Made by a program: the position numbers and the translations under genes
Assembly: GCA_038134485.1 (NCBI GenBank)
Contig: JAYPVG010000029.1
Location: 1 to 40,755 of the forward strand
Direction of reading: 5' to 3'
DNA length: 40,755 nt
DNA from: NORP240 sp038134485
GTDB lineage: Bacteria; Pseudomonadota; Gammaproteobacteria; Pseudomonadales; Pseudohongiellaceae
The notes under the pieces: generated by a model
Database searches by the model: none
What the model saw: the letters and a program-made list of their open reading frames with translations, nothing else
What the model was told of the DNA's origin: nothing
Shown here: positions 21,838 to 29,959 of the stretch, piece by piece
Position numbering within the stretch: the stretch's first letter is position 1
How the letters are laid out: the number at the start of each line of letters is the position of its first letter

Positions 21838-23223
21838 ATGCACAAATCACTCGTCATCATACTGGTTGCCGTCGGAGTGACGTATAGCCTCCCGGGGACA
21901 GCCCAACAGTCTCGAGCGGATCAGTTAATGGTCGATGCTGATAGCTATCGGGCGCAGCTGGAAGAACTGGAATTGGGCGCGGATCGATACGACCCGAGTT
22001 TGCTGGAGTCTCTGGAGAGTCTGGCCGGTGTGATGGTGGGGCTCGATCAGTTCAATGAAGCAGATGAAATACTTGATCGAGTAATACAGATACTGCGAAT
22101 TAATGAGGGCCTGTACACGGACAGGCAGTTTCCGTTCCTTGTGCTGTCGATTAGAAATGATGTTCGGCGAGGAAACTGGCGCGGTGCCAATGAAACGATG
22201 GATCATCTGGTCCAGCTTTACACCCTTGTGCCCAGGCAGTGGGATGAAGAGCTGATCAATGAGTTGGTCCAAATCAGCGATCTCCACCTGGAGGGCGTGG
22301 CGGGAGACCTGGGGATCCGAAAGGATTATCATTTTCGAGCCGCGGACCGTATTTCTTGGACTGCTGTGCGAATTGGCGAGAGGGTTTGGCCAGGAAATGA
22401 TTTGCGTCTAGTAGATCTTTACTATCACCTGCTGAAACAGAATCACTTGAAATATGTCACCCTGATTCAGGGTGGCGAGGTCGCTGCTGATCTGCGGCAA
22501 ATCGCACCCAATACAGGTTGGATGCGGTCGCGAAGAGGCGTTGTCGAATCGTATTACCGGTTAGGGCTGGAAATGCTGCGCCGGATGCGGACCGTTTATG
22601 AATTACAAGACCCTATTGACCTGGAAGCTACAGGGATGGTCGATCTGTACCGAGCAGACTGGCAGGTACTGTTCGATGAAGGCACTCCAGAAAACAGTTA
22701 CGAAATGGCGTATGAGGGATTGCTAGCTGCCGGAGTCGAGGCCCAGGTTCTGGATAATTTTTTCAGCGTTCCTCAGATTTTGCCCGTTAAAAATTTCTAT
22801 CCATCTGTCGGGCAAGCACAGTCTGCGCTGACGGCGATATCCGAGCAATTGACAACCGGACAGACCTCTCCGCCCAGTCTTCTTTTTCTTGAGTGGGCAT
22901 CCACAACGCCCAACATACAGACACCAATAGAGGAGCCAATACTACTGCAGCGTGAGATCAACGGCATGATCACGGCCGAGTTGTCAGTCAGTCTCGATGG
23001 GACAGATAAGGTCTCTCGCTGGATTCGGAGTCGCTACATCAGCCAGGTCAGCGTCGTGGAGGAATTTGACTGGCTCAATAACTCCGCCCGTCAGGCTCTA
23101 TCCGTTGATGAACTGGCCGAACGATTGCACTACCTGAATTTCCGCCCGGTTCTCGAAAAGGGGATTCCGCAAGCTTTCCAGGGCATTCTCGAATATCGCT
23201 ATTTTCCGCAGAGAGGAGAGTAG
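21838..23223 (+). CDS. Periplasmic helical-repeat protein with a TonB-C-like end, function unknown
   Basis: 461 residues with a signal peptide (hydrophobic 5-21, cleavage near GTAQ). Residues about 45-110 read as tetratricopeptide-like helices (LESLAGVMVGLDQFNEADEIL and the following helix). A helical middle follows. The last 90 residues (MITAELSVSLDGTDKVSRW, then LNFRPVLEKGIPQAFQGILEYRY) resemble the TonB C-terminal fold: R-x-x-P-V-L-x-x-G-x-P is the typical end. TonB-like transport is not implied because the membrane anchor and proline-rich linker are missing; envelope protein interactions are more likely. It stands alone, convergent with cysE. Confidence 0.8.
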   Translation: MHKSLVIILVAVGVTYSLPGTAQQSRADQLMVDADSYRAQLEELELGADRYDPSLLESLESLAGVMVGLDQFNEADEILDRVIQILRINEGLYTDRQFPFLVLSIRNDVRRGNWRGANETMDHLVQLYTLVPRQWDEELINELVQISDLHLEGVAGDLGIRKDYHFRAADRISWTAVRIGERVWPGNDLRLVDLYYHLLKQNHLKYVTLIQGGEVAADLRQIAPNTGWMRSRRGVVESYYRLGLEMLRRMRTVYELQDPIDLEATGMVDLYRADWQVLFDEGTPENSYEMAYEGLLAAGVEAQVLDNFFSVPQILPVKNFYPSVGQAQSALTAISEQLTTGQTSPPSLLFLEWASTTPNIQTPIEEPILLQREINGMITAELSVSLDGTDKVSRWIRSRYISQVSVVEEFDWLNNSARQALSVDELAERLHYLNFRPVLEKGIPQAFQGILEYRYFPQRGE

Positions 23224-23244
23224 CCGGGTCCGGCGACAGACGGA

Positions 23245-24045
23245 CTAGAGTTCGGACCGAGGCTGTTTATCCTCGAGCACGTTCTGATTCATCGTTTGGG
23301 AGGGAGATTCAGAGCCGGGTTTCCCGACAATTCGCGCCGGTACACCAACTACAGTGGTATGCGGGGGCACGTCGTTCAGAACCACGCTACCTGCACCGAT
23401 CTTGGCTCCGACGCCAATTTCAATATTCCCCAATACCTTGGCGCCGGCTGAAATCAACACGCCAGAGCGAATTTTTGGATGGCGGTCTCCTTGCTCGTTC
23501 CCCGTACCTCCCAGGGTTACCGATTGCAGGATTGATACGTCGTCCTCTATAACGGTGGTCTCACCGATGACAATGCCGGTGGCATGATCAAACATTATGC
23601 CTTTGCCCATTACGCATGCCGGATGAATATCCACGCTGAAGGCTTCTGAATTTCTGCTTTGAATAAATAGTGCCAAATCTTTTCTTCCATTAGCCCAGAG
23701 GAAATGCGCCAGTCGATGAGCCTGAATGGCCTGGAACCCTTTGAGGTAAAGAATCACTGGCAGGTAGCTATTGATAGCGGCGTCACGTTCGAAGACAGCC
23801 TGGATATCACTGGCGGCATGCTTAATAAATTCTGGCGATTCAGCGAAAGCATGCTCGAAAAGTTCGCGCACGGTGATCGCAGGCATTACTTCGTCGGAAA
23901 TCTTATTGGCCAGTATGAAACTCAGGGAGGTTTCGAGACTGGTGTGGTTCAGCACGCAGGCATGTACGTAGCTGGCCAGCAGTGGCTCGCGGCTGATGAC
24001 ATGCTGGGCTTCTTCTCTCAGCTTTTCCCACAGGGCTTCGGGCAT
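23245..24045 (-). CDS. cysE: Serine O-acetyltransferase
   Basis: 266 residues, the usual length. The N-terminal helical domain (1-140) is followed by a left-handed beta-helix of hexapeptide repeats (VMGKGIMFDHATGIVIGETT, VSILQSVTLGGTG, VLISAGAKVLGN, IEIGVGAKIGAGSVVL). The catalytic histidines are in MFDHATG and DRHPKI, and GVPARIVG closes the domain. It transfers acetyl from acetyl-CoA to serine, the first step of cysteine synthesis, in the cytoplasm. It is monocistronic and not next to iscR/isc genes, where a second copy is often found. Start ATG at 24043-24045; an AGG lies upstream. Confidence 0.95.
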   Translation of the reverse strand: MPEALWEKLREEAQHVISREPLLASYVHACVLNHTSLETSLSFILANKISDEVMPAITVRELFEHAFAESPEFIKHAASDIQAVFERDAAINSYLPVILYLKGFQAIQAHRLAHFLWANGRKDLALFIQSRNSEAFSVDIHPACVMGKGIMFDHATGIVIGETTVIEDDVSILQSVTLGGTGNEQGDRHPKIRSGVLISAGAKVLGNIEIGVGAKIGAGSVVLNDVPPHTTVVGVPARIVGKPGSESPSQTMNQNVLEDKQPRSEL

Positions 24046-24289
24046 TATGCATTACCTGAATTGAGCGTCCGTAAAGCGCGTCCGGCACAGGATATTCTGG
24101 CATGACGTAAATTGAGGGCCGGTATGGTAACAGGTTCCCCAAATCAGGACAAAAAACCACTCGAGCCTGAATACATTTCAACTGTCTTGCATTGCACGGT
24201 TCGCGTGCCATTGTGGTCTTCTCTCCGGTTGAACCCCGGACAGAAGTTGGGTCATACTTGCACAGAAGCAGCAGGAAACACGTCTAATC

Positions 24290-25222
24290 ATGTGCTCAGT
24301 AAAGTCTCTTACAGCAGTTTTAACGACTCTTCTGGCTTCGTCTTTGTGCCTGGGCCAGGAAGTCAGTGATACCCTGAAGTTCTGGCTGGAAGTGGCCGAA
24401 GTTGACCGGGAGTTTTCCCGGGCAGCCACCGAGCAGGGCCGGGCTGAAGCGTATCTTGATGTGCTGGGTGAGGGGTCGGTGCTATTTCGTAATGGTCCGG
24501 TCGACGCCAGAGAGCTTTATCAGCGCAGCCTCGCAAATTATCGGCTGGATCAGCTTTACTGGCGAGATCATTTCATTGACGTTTCCCGCGCAGGTGATCT
24601 CGGCATCGTTGTTGGCCCCAATGTGTTTACCCCGAGCCAGGATGGCCCTAACGGAGGAGTACTGCAACAAAGTTCCAGTTATCTTGTTAACGCCTGGCAT
24701 AGGATAAACGGTCGATGGACATTAATGGCTGACATGGTTGTGGGAATACCAGGTTTTCTGAGCATGGATGTAGACGCAAATTTTCAGGATACAGAGGCGG
24801 TTATAGCGGAGACTGCCCATCCGGAATTTACCATTACCAATACCATGGAGAGCCTGGCCGAGGCCGACGCTCGCTTTGGCATCAATATTAACTTCCGAGG
24901 GGGGCAGCGTTCGATAGAGCGCTTCGCGTTACAAAATGTGCGTGTTTATCTGCCGGCCATGGGAGCTGCTGTAGGCATGGAGGCGGCAGGCGCCGCTTAC
25001 GGAAGGTACCTCGACAATAGGGTAACAACTTCCAGTCCTATCGAACTCACCCACCTGGGTGGCTACCTTGCCGAGTCCAAAGAGCTCGGCTATACCTTCG
25101 GCACAATGACCAGTACCAACCAGGGGGTTGGTACCAGTTTTCGTGTCAATTATCTGAGGATCTGGCGATTCAGCCCGATTGGTGAATGGAAAGTGGCAGT
25201 AGAGCTTCACAGGCCATACTAG
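24290..25222 (+). CDS. Secreted NTF2-like (DUF4440/SnoaL-type) protein, possibly two-domain
   Basis: 310 residues with a signal peptide (cleavage near CLGQ) and an AGGAAA ribosome site. Residues about 25-155 follow the NTF2-like plan: an N-terminal helix (WLEVAEVDREFSRAATEQG), a second helix with LYQRSLANY, then strands ending YLVNAWHRINGRWTLMADM. Residues about 180-310 repeat the plan (a helix with MESLAEADARFG, then TFGTMTSTNQ and YLRIWRFSPIGEWKVAVEL). A tandem pair of such domains in one exported chain is likely. These folds bind small molecules or act as isomerases or hydrolases; the role here is unknown. It is divergent from cysE and convergent with feoB. Confidence 0.8.
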   Translation: MCSVKSLTAVLTTLLASSLCLGQEVSDTLKFWLEVAEVDREFSRAATEQGRAEAYLDVLGEGSVLFRNGPVDARELYQRSLANYRLDQLYWRDHFIDVSRAGDLGIVVGPNVFTPSQDGPNGGVLQQSSSYLVNAWHRINGRWTLMADMVVGIPGFLSMDVDANFQDTEAVIAETAHPEFTITNTMESLAEADARFGININFRGGQRSIERFALQNVRVYLPAMGAAVGMEAAGAAYGRYLDNRVTTSSPIELTHLGGYLAESKELGYTFGTMTSTNQGVGTSFRVNYLRIWRFSPIGEWKVAVELHRPY

Positions 25223-25237
25223 CCGATCATTAATTGA

Positions 25238-27373
25238 TTAGACTTGCACCACGTTTATCAGATTGTCTGGCAGTACCCGGGTAGAAAGCGACTTTAGCCG
25301 ATAAACGAACAGCGACAGGCCGCCTATCATGGAAAAAATCCAGAGCATAGAAAAGGTCGGATGTTCAGCAAAAGTGCCCAGCTGGTAAATTACGGTCGCC
25401 GTTACGTAGGCCAGCCCGGTGCTCCAACTGAAAACCAACAGAGTCCAACGCCAGCCAGCTTCCTTGTTTATGGCGCCGAGCACCGCGACGCAGGGTGCGT
25501 ATAGCAAAACGAAAACCAGATAACAGAATGCCGCGAACGAACTGGAAAATAAGCTTGCCATATTGGTCAAGGTTTGTGCTTCCACTCCCTGTTCCTCAGC
25601 CACGGCGGCGGAATCACTGACATCGCCGATCGATATTCCCAGTGGGTCAGTTAAGGTCTCGCCGATTGCCAGCAATTCGTCTCCAATGGAAGAAAATGCC
25701 GCCGCAGTAGTTTCGAGCAGATCCGGAGCTGCAGTCGGTCCGTTGTTAGATTCCGATTCGCTGTAGAGGGAATCCAGGGTGCCGACAATCGCCTCTTTTG
25801 CAAACATGCCGGTGAATAAGCCAACGGTTGCAGGCCAGTTTTCCTGCTCGATTCCCATTGGAGAGAAGGCGGGAGTGATTGATTTGCCGATTACGCTCAG
25901 AACCGAAGCCTCGGTATCTTCATTACCAAAGGTGAAGTCTGTGCTGATCGAATTGAGTAAGCTTAGTACGATGACCACGTTTATGATGGTTTTGCCAGCG
26001 CGCACCATGAAACCGCGCAGACGAAACCATGTGGTAATCAGTATGTTGCGCACAACGGGCACATGATATGCCGGCATTTCCTGAAAGGAGGGTGTTATCT
26101 CACTAGTGAAGAGCTGCTTGCGAAAAATCCAGCCGGTAAACACCGCGAGGCCTATTCCCAGAAGATAAAGAAGAAAGACCAGGTTCTGACCACTTTGCTG
26201 GAAAAATGCGGCTGCAAATAGTGCATAGACAGTCAGCCTGGCCCCACAGCTCATGAAAGGCGCCATCGCTATAGTTAGCAGCCGGTCGCTATCTCTGGTA
26301 AGGCTGCGGGATGCCATGACGGCCGGCACGTTGCAACCGAATCCCACAATGAGCGGCACGAAAGCATTACCGGGCAAACCGATACCGCTCATCAAGCGAT
26401 CAATAACGAAAGCTGCCCTCGACAGGTAGCCTGAATCCTCCAGAATCGACAGGCACAGGTAGAGAAATGCGATTACCGGGATGAACGTTGCTACCAGCGT
26501 AATGCCGCCGCCCAGTCCCTGTGCCAGCAGGGTAATGATTAGCGCCGGTGCGGAAATTTGTTCCAGTACCCAGGTTGTACCATCAATTAATATCGCGCCA
26601 AACAGAATGTCGAAGAAGTCTATAAAAACGGCGCCCAGATTCACGGCCACCGTGAACATCAAGTAAATCATTAACAGGAATACTGGAAACCCAAGCCAGC
26701 GATTAATCAGCACCGCATCAATTTTTTCTGACATGCTGTCGTGGGTGGGCATCACTTCCACCACCCCGTTAACTAATTGGCGGGAGCGATGATAGCGCTG
26801 CAGAAGCCGTTCTTCGCCGCTGCTTTCAGCGATCTCGATAGCAGGCGTGTGACCGGTCTGATCTGAATCCGTTGCTCTCTCATCGAGCATGGATTGAAGT
26901 TGTTGTAAGAGTTCCTTCAGGCCGCGTTTTCGCGATGCCACGATCGGGATGATAGGATTGGCAAGTTTTTCCGCCAGCCTCGAAGTGTTGATGTTGATGC
27001 CCTGTTGTTCGGCGACGTCCAGCATATTCAGCACAATCAATACCGGACTGTCCTGCTCAAGTAACTGCTGGGTCAGAACCAGGCTACGCTCGAGATTGGT
27101 CGCATCAATGATATTGATGACCAGGTCTACTTCGTTGTTTAGCAGGTAATTTTGCGCAATTTTCTCGTCGATACCCTGGCTTGTCTGTTCGAGGGAATAA
27201 ATACCCGGCAGGTCTACCAGTTCAATTTCGTGATCTCCAAGCCGGAAACCACCAAATTTCTTCTCAACTGTAACGCCAGGCCAATTGCCGACTTTCTGGT
27301 TGGCACCCGTGAGGATATTGAACAGGGTAGTCTTGCCGCAATTCGGATTACCGATCAGCGCAAATTTGTGCAT
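25238..27373 (-). CDS. feoB: Ferrous iron transporter FeoB
   Basis: 711 residues. The N-terminal G domain has G1 GNPNCGKTTLFN, G3 DLPGIYSLE and G4 NMLDVA. The membrane part has the two Gate regions with conserved cysteines (FGCNVPAVMASR and APFMSCGARLTVY, plus YAPCVAVLGA). It is the inner-membrane Fe(II) importer, driven or regulated by the GTPase. The insertion near residues 540-600 is alanine- and serine-rich. It lies 3 bp after feoA on the same strand. No feoC follows. Confidence 0.97.
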   Translation of the reverse strand: MHKFALIGNPNCGKTTLFNILTGANQKVGNWPGVTVEKKFGGFRLGDHEIELVDLPGIYSLEQTSQGIDEKIAQNYLLNNEVDLVINIIDATNLERSLVLTQQLLEQDSPVLIVLNMLDVAEQQGININTSRLAEKLANPIIPIVASRKRGLKELLQQLQSMLDERATDSDQTGHTPAIEIAESSGEERLLQRYHRSRQLVNGVVEVMPTHDSMSEKIDAVLINRWLGFPVFLLMIYLMFTVAVNLGAVFIDFFDILFGAILIDGTTWVLEQISAPALIITLLAQGLGGGITLVATFIPVIAFLYLCLSILEDSGYLSRAAFVIDRLMSGIGLPGNAFVPLIVGFGCNVPAVMASRSLTRDSDRLLTIAMAPFMSCGARLTVYALFAAAFFQQSGQNLVFLLYLLGIGLAVFTGWIFRKQLFTSEITPSFQEMPAYHVPVVRNILITTWFRLRGFMVRAGKTIINVVIVLSLLNSISTDFTFGNEDTEASVLSVIGKSITPAFSPMGIEQENWPATVGLFTGMFAKEAIVGTLDSLYSESESNNGPTAAPDLLETTAAAFSSIGDELLAIGETLTDPLGISIGDVSDSAAVAEEQGVEAQTLTNMASLFSSSFAAFCYLVFVLLYAPCVAVLGAINKEAGWRWTLLVFSWSTGLAYVTATVIYQLGTFAEHPTFSMLWIFSMIGGLSLFVYRLKSLSTRVLPDNLINVVQV

Positions 27374-27376
27374 GAC

Positions 27377-27631
27377 CTATTGCACCTCAACAGCGATGGT
27401 ACTGGCTTCCGCTTTGCGAATACTAAGATACGATCCGCCAACCCTCACCTGAATCGGATCCCCCAGCGGCGCGAGCCGAAGTACTTTGAGTTGCGAACCG
27501 GGAAGCACACCCAATGCGTAAAGCCGGCTCTTTAATTCCGGAGGCTCGGATTGAATGTCCAACACCACGCAACAGTCGCCGGTATTGGTCTGGGCTAGAG
27601 TAGTTCGGCTCATCGGCTTTGAATGCTTCAT
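27377..27631 (-). CDS. feoA: Ferrous iron transport protein FeoA
   Basis: 84 residues with the start at 27629-27631 (MKHSKPMSRTTLAQ). A start at 27613 (MSRTT) would give 78 residues, and the longer in-frame extension is not family-like. The SH3-like domain is clear: LKSRLYALGVLPGSQLKVLRLAPLGDPIQVRVGGSYLSIRK, with the L-x-x-L-G-V/I-x-P-G signature. It is cytoplasmic and acts on the FeoB G domain. First gene of feoAB; its promoter region, shared with bfd, carries a Fur box. Confidence 0.93.
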   Translation of the reverse strand: MKHSKPMSRTTLAQTNTGDCCVVLDIQSEPPELKSRLYALGVLPGSQLKVLRLAPLGDPIQVRVGGSYLSIRKAEASTIAVEVQ

Positions 27632-27730
27632 CGAGTGTCTGGCTGCACCGAAACGGGGAGTTGACAACTGCCTGACATATGCTGATTGAAGAGGTATCTG
27701 GTGGCGGGACCTTAGCAGATATAAATGTTG

Positions 27731-27760
27731 TTGACAATCATTCTCATTAAGATTTAGACT
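27731..27760 (+). promoter_or_regulatory. Candidate bfd promoter overlapping the Fur box
   Basis: A perfect TTGACA (27731-27736), 18-bp spacer, and TAGACT (27755-27760, four of six). It lies 23 bp upstream of the bfd ATG. The -35 is inside the Fur box, so Fe-Fur binding would block RNA polymerase. Confidence 0.6.
27732..27746. promoter_or_regulatory. Fur box in the feoAB-bfd divergent region
   Basis: TGACAATCATTCTCA matches the 15-bp inverted repeat TGATAATNATTATCA at all but two of the fixed positions. It lies 36 bp before bfd and about 100 bp before feoA, so one site may control both directions. Confidence 0.8.
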
Positions 27761-27782
27761 CTTCGCTCCCGAGGAATCTTGC

Positions 27783-27971
27783 ATGTACGTCTGTATCTGT
27801 CGACAAATTACCGACCAACAGATCCGCGAAGCTTGTCGTGGCGGAGAAACTAAACTGGCCGATGTCAGGGCGCTGCTTGGCGTGGCCAGTGAGTGCGGTA
27901 AGTGTGGTCAACACGCACGATCTATAATCAGCGAATTCAGCAAATCCGCGTCCTTCGTCAGCGCTACCTGA
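27783..27971 (+). CDS. bfd: Bacterioferritin-associated ferredoxin
   Basis: 62 residues. Cys4, Cys6, Cys38 and Cys41 (MYVCIC, CGKC) have the positions of the [2Fe-2S] ligands in E. coli Bfd. It follows a GAGGA ribosome site. Bfd docks on bacterioferritin and reduces the stored ferric mineral so iron is released when the cell is starved. It is followed by bfr and divergent from feoAB. An overlapping Fur box fits induction by low iron. Confidence 0.95.
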   Translation: MYVCICRQITDQQIREACRGGETKLADVRALLGVASECGKCGQHARSIISEFSKSASFVSAT

Positions 27972-28104
27972 CCCATATCCCGTAAAATCCCATGGCTTCC
28001 CTCGCTGGTGCATTGTCTGCCGGCAGGATAGCTAATGTAAATGTTAATGGGATTGCTTCTTATTTATATTCTCTTTAAATTCAGATAGTTAGGTGACTTT
28101 TTCC

Positions 28105-28133
28105 TTGACTTTGTCAACCGTTACGGCGATAGT
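28105..28133 (+). promoter_or_regulatory. Candidate bfr promoter
   Basis: TTGACT (28105-28110) and GATAGT (28128-28133) with a 17-bp spacer, 27 bp before the bfr start. A separate promoter would let bfr respond oppositely to bfd, but I see no clear Fur box here. Confidence 0.4.
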
Positions 28134-28159
28134 GCGCAGATTCTCAACAGGAGCATCGT

Positions 28160-28624
28160 ATGAAATCTGACAGTACTGTCATTAAGCATTTGAACAAGGT
28201 ACTGGCGAATGAACTGATCGCCATCAATCAGTACTTTTTGCATTCTCGCATGTACAAGGATTGGGGGCTCAGCAAGCTCGGCGAGCTGGAGTATGAAGAG
28301 TCGATTGATGAAATGAAGCACGCAGATCAACTGATCGAGCGGATTCTGTTCTTGGAAGGGCTACCAAATCTGCAAAATCTCGGCAAGCTGCTGATCGGCG
28401 AAAATACCCGCGAGATGCTGGAGTGTGATCTCAAGTTGGAAATGATTGCCTGCCCCGATCTGAAAGAGGGAATCGCTTATTGCGAATCCGTAGGGGATTA
28501 CGTCAGTCGCGACCTGCTGGCGGCGATCCTCGAGAGCGAGGAGGAGCATGTAGACTGGCTGGAAACCCAGCTAAACCTGATTAACAGAGTCGGGCTGGAA
28601 AATTACCAGCAGTCAATGATCTAA
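28160..28624 (+). CDS. bfr: Bacterioferritin
   Basis: 154 residues. The ferroxidase ligands are all present with standard numbering: Glu18, Glu51, His54, Glu94, Glu127, His130. Met52 is the axial ligand of the heme shared between subunits. The four-helix bundle is complete (for example ESIDEMKHADQLIERILFLE). It assembles as a 24-mer that oxidises and stores iron. An AGGAG site precedes the ATG. It is linked to bfd and feoAB in an iron-handling module and is closed by a strong terminator. Confidence 0.97.
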   Translation: MKSDSTVIKHLNKVLANELIAINQYFLHSRMYKDWGLSKLGELEYEESIDEMKHADQLIERILFLEGLPNLQNLGKLLIGENTREMLECDLKLEMIACPDLKEGIAYCESVGDYVSRDLLAAILESEEEHVDWLETQLNLINRVGLENYQQSMI

Positions 28625-28648
28625 AGTTCGCGCAACATTATTTGCCAG

Positions 28649-28677
28649 AAGCCGGAATCGCACTCCGGCTTTTTTTT
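28649..28677 (+). terminator. Rho-independent terminator of bfr
   Basis: AAGCCGGA (28649-28656) pairs with TCCGGCTT (28664-28671) around a 7-base loop, and an eight-T run follows. Confidence 0.92.
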
Positions 28678-28693
28678 GCTCGCTATTTTTTCG

Positions 28694-28722
28694 CGCTCAG
28701 CAGTGGACTATCTGCTTGAGCG
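28694..28722. other. Unassigned hairpin in the bfr-ppx gap
   Basis: CGCTCAGCAG (28694-28703) pairs with CTGC-T-TGAGCG (28712-28722) with one bulged T and an 8-base loop. No T-run follows. It lies just past the bfr terminator; its role is unknown. Confidence 0.35.
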
Positions 28723-28880
28723 CAGGCGCCAACAAAAAACCCCGGTGCCGGGCAGAGATATAGCTGTTAACATGGATGTCCAAGTTGACGAGTGACAAAA
28801 AGATTTTAGCAATCTGTTCCGGTTCTGCCGTTTTTAATTGCGGTCCGAATCTGCGGCAATCAAGTGAGTCTGGCAGTTAA

Positions 28881-29846
28881 ATGTACGCGTGTATCGACCT
28901 CGGATCCAACAGTTTTCACCTGCTGATTGGAGAGTGGCAGAACGGTAGAATTACGATTATTGAACGCTGCAGCGAAAAGGTGCAATTGGGCGAAGGCGTG
29001 CTCGAAAGTCACTTGATCTCCTCTGAAGCATTCGAGCGGGGGCTGGACTGCCTGAAACGATTCGAGAGCTTGATGGCTCTTCACGGTGTGCAACGATATT
29101 GGGCGCTGGGCACCAATACTTTTCGTATCGCTGACAATGCAGAGCAATTCATTGAGGCCGCAGCGGCAATCGGACTCGAAATATCCATCATCAGCGGTGT
29201 GCAGGAAGCCGTGCTGATCTATTCCGGTGTGGTCTCTGATCTCCCGCCTGGAGATTGCAAACGTCTGGTTATCGATATTGGTGGTGGCAGCACCGAGCTG
29301 ATTGTAGGAGAAGGAGAGCGAAGGTTGATTACCCACAGCTTGCCGATCGGATGTGTCTCCTGGCGTGATCAGTATTTCGGTGAACAGGAATTGTCGGATA
29401 GGTCGCAATTGGAAGAACGGTTATCAGTTGCGACTGATGCCGCGAGGTCGATGTTTCAATCTGTGGCGCCGGGAGTGAACCACTACGAGTGGCAAGAAGC
29501 TTTTGCATCGTCTGGGACCGCTAAAATGTTGGCGACCGTTTGCGAAGAGCTAGGTGAAAGAGCGGGTGAGATCCAACTCTCGGTATTGCGGCGACTGCGA
29601 GAAACGGTGGTTAGAGCCATTGCGAGCGACGAAGAACTTCCTGGCCTCAAAGAAAAACGTCGCGATTTGCTGCTACCTGGCTACGCCATTATGGCAGGCT
29701 TGATGGAGGCGGTTTGCTGCGAAAGCATCACTTTCAGCGCAACGGCGCTGCGAGAAGGCATGCTTGATTTCATCGTACGAAGCGGCGAGGAGGCACACAA
29801 GCTTGACCATTCCAAGCTCCCGGATGTGAGTCTGGCAGATTTGTGA
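28881..29846 (+). CDS. ppx: Ppx/GppA-type exopolyphosphatase, short form
   Basis: 321 residues. ASKHA-fold motifs are present: phosphate 1 IDLGSNSFHLLI (7-16 region), the WALGTNTFR segment, phosphate 2 VIDIGGGSTELIVGE, and ASSGTAKM, with glutamate in SGVQEAVLIYSG. It should release phosphate from polyphosphate or hydrolyse pppGpp. The length is that of the two-domain catalytic core; the C-terminal HD-type domains of E. coli Ppx (over 500 residues) are absent. It lies 113 bp upstream of pstS, within a phosphate locus, which favours polyphosphatase. A small hairpin (TGAGGA/TCCTCA, 29844-29863) overlaps its stop codon. I see no Pho box in front of it. Confidence 0.9.
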   Translation: MYACIDLGSNSFHLLIGEWQNGRITIIERCSEKVQLGEGVLESHLISSEAFERGLDCLKRFESLMALHGVQRYWALGTNTFRIADNAEQFIEAAAAIGLEISIISGVQEAVLIYSGVVSDLPPGDCKRLVIDIGGGSTELIVGEGERRLITHSLPIGCVSWRDQYFGEQELSDRSQLEERLSVATDAARSMFQSVAPGVNHYEWQEAFASSGTAKMLATVCEELGERAGEIQLSVLRRLRETVVRAIASDEELPGLKEKRRDLLLPGYAIMAGLMEAVCCESITFSATALREGMLDFIVRSGEEAHKLDHSKLPDVSLADL

Positions 29847-29868
29847 GGAAAGCTCGATCCTCAGCCTT

Positions 29869-29897
29869 GTGTCATTGCACTGTCATATTTCTGTAAT
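29869..29897 (+). promoter_or_regulatory. Pho box (three half-sites) of pstS
   Basis: Three 7-bp repeats at 11-bp spacing: GTGTCAT (29869-29875), CTGTCAT (29880-29886) and CTGTAAT (29891-29897), with 4-bp spacers TGCA and ATTT. The consensus is CTGTCAT per half-site. PhoB-P dimers would bind this array. Confidence 0.88.
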
Positions 29898-29907
29898 ATT
29901 ATCCGCT

Positions 29908-29913
29908 TATAGT
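29908..29913 (+). promoter_or_regulatory. -10 element of the pstS promoter
   Basis: TATAGT lies 10 bp downstream of the last Pho half-site, the usual distance in PhoB-activated promoters, where the Pho box replaces the -35. Confidence 0.75.
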
Positions 29914-29959
29914 GAAAAGCGATTCCTAAAATCCCCTTTTCAATCTACGGGAGAAAAGC

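Noticed and set aside
28733..28752. GC-rich inverted repeat with A-run, resembling a minus-strand terminator
   Set aside because: The loop would be only two bases, and no minus-strand gene lies upstream for about 10 kb.
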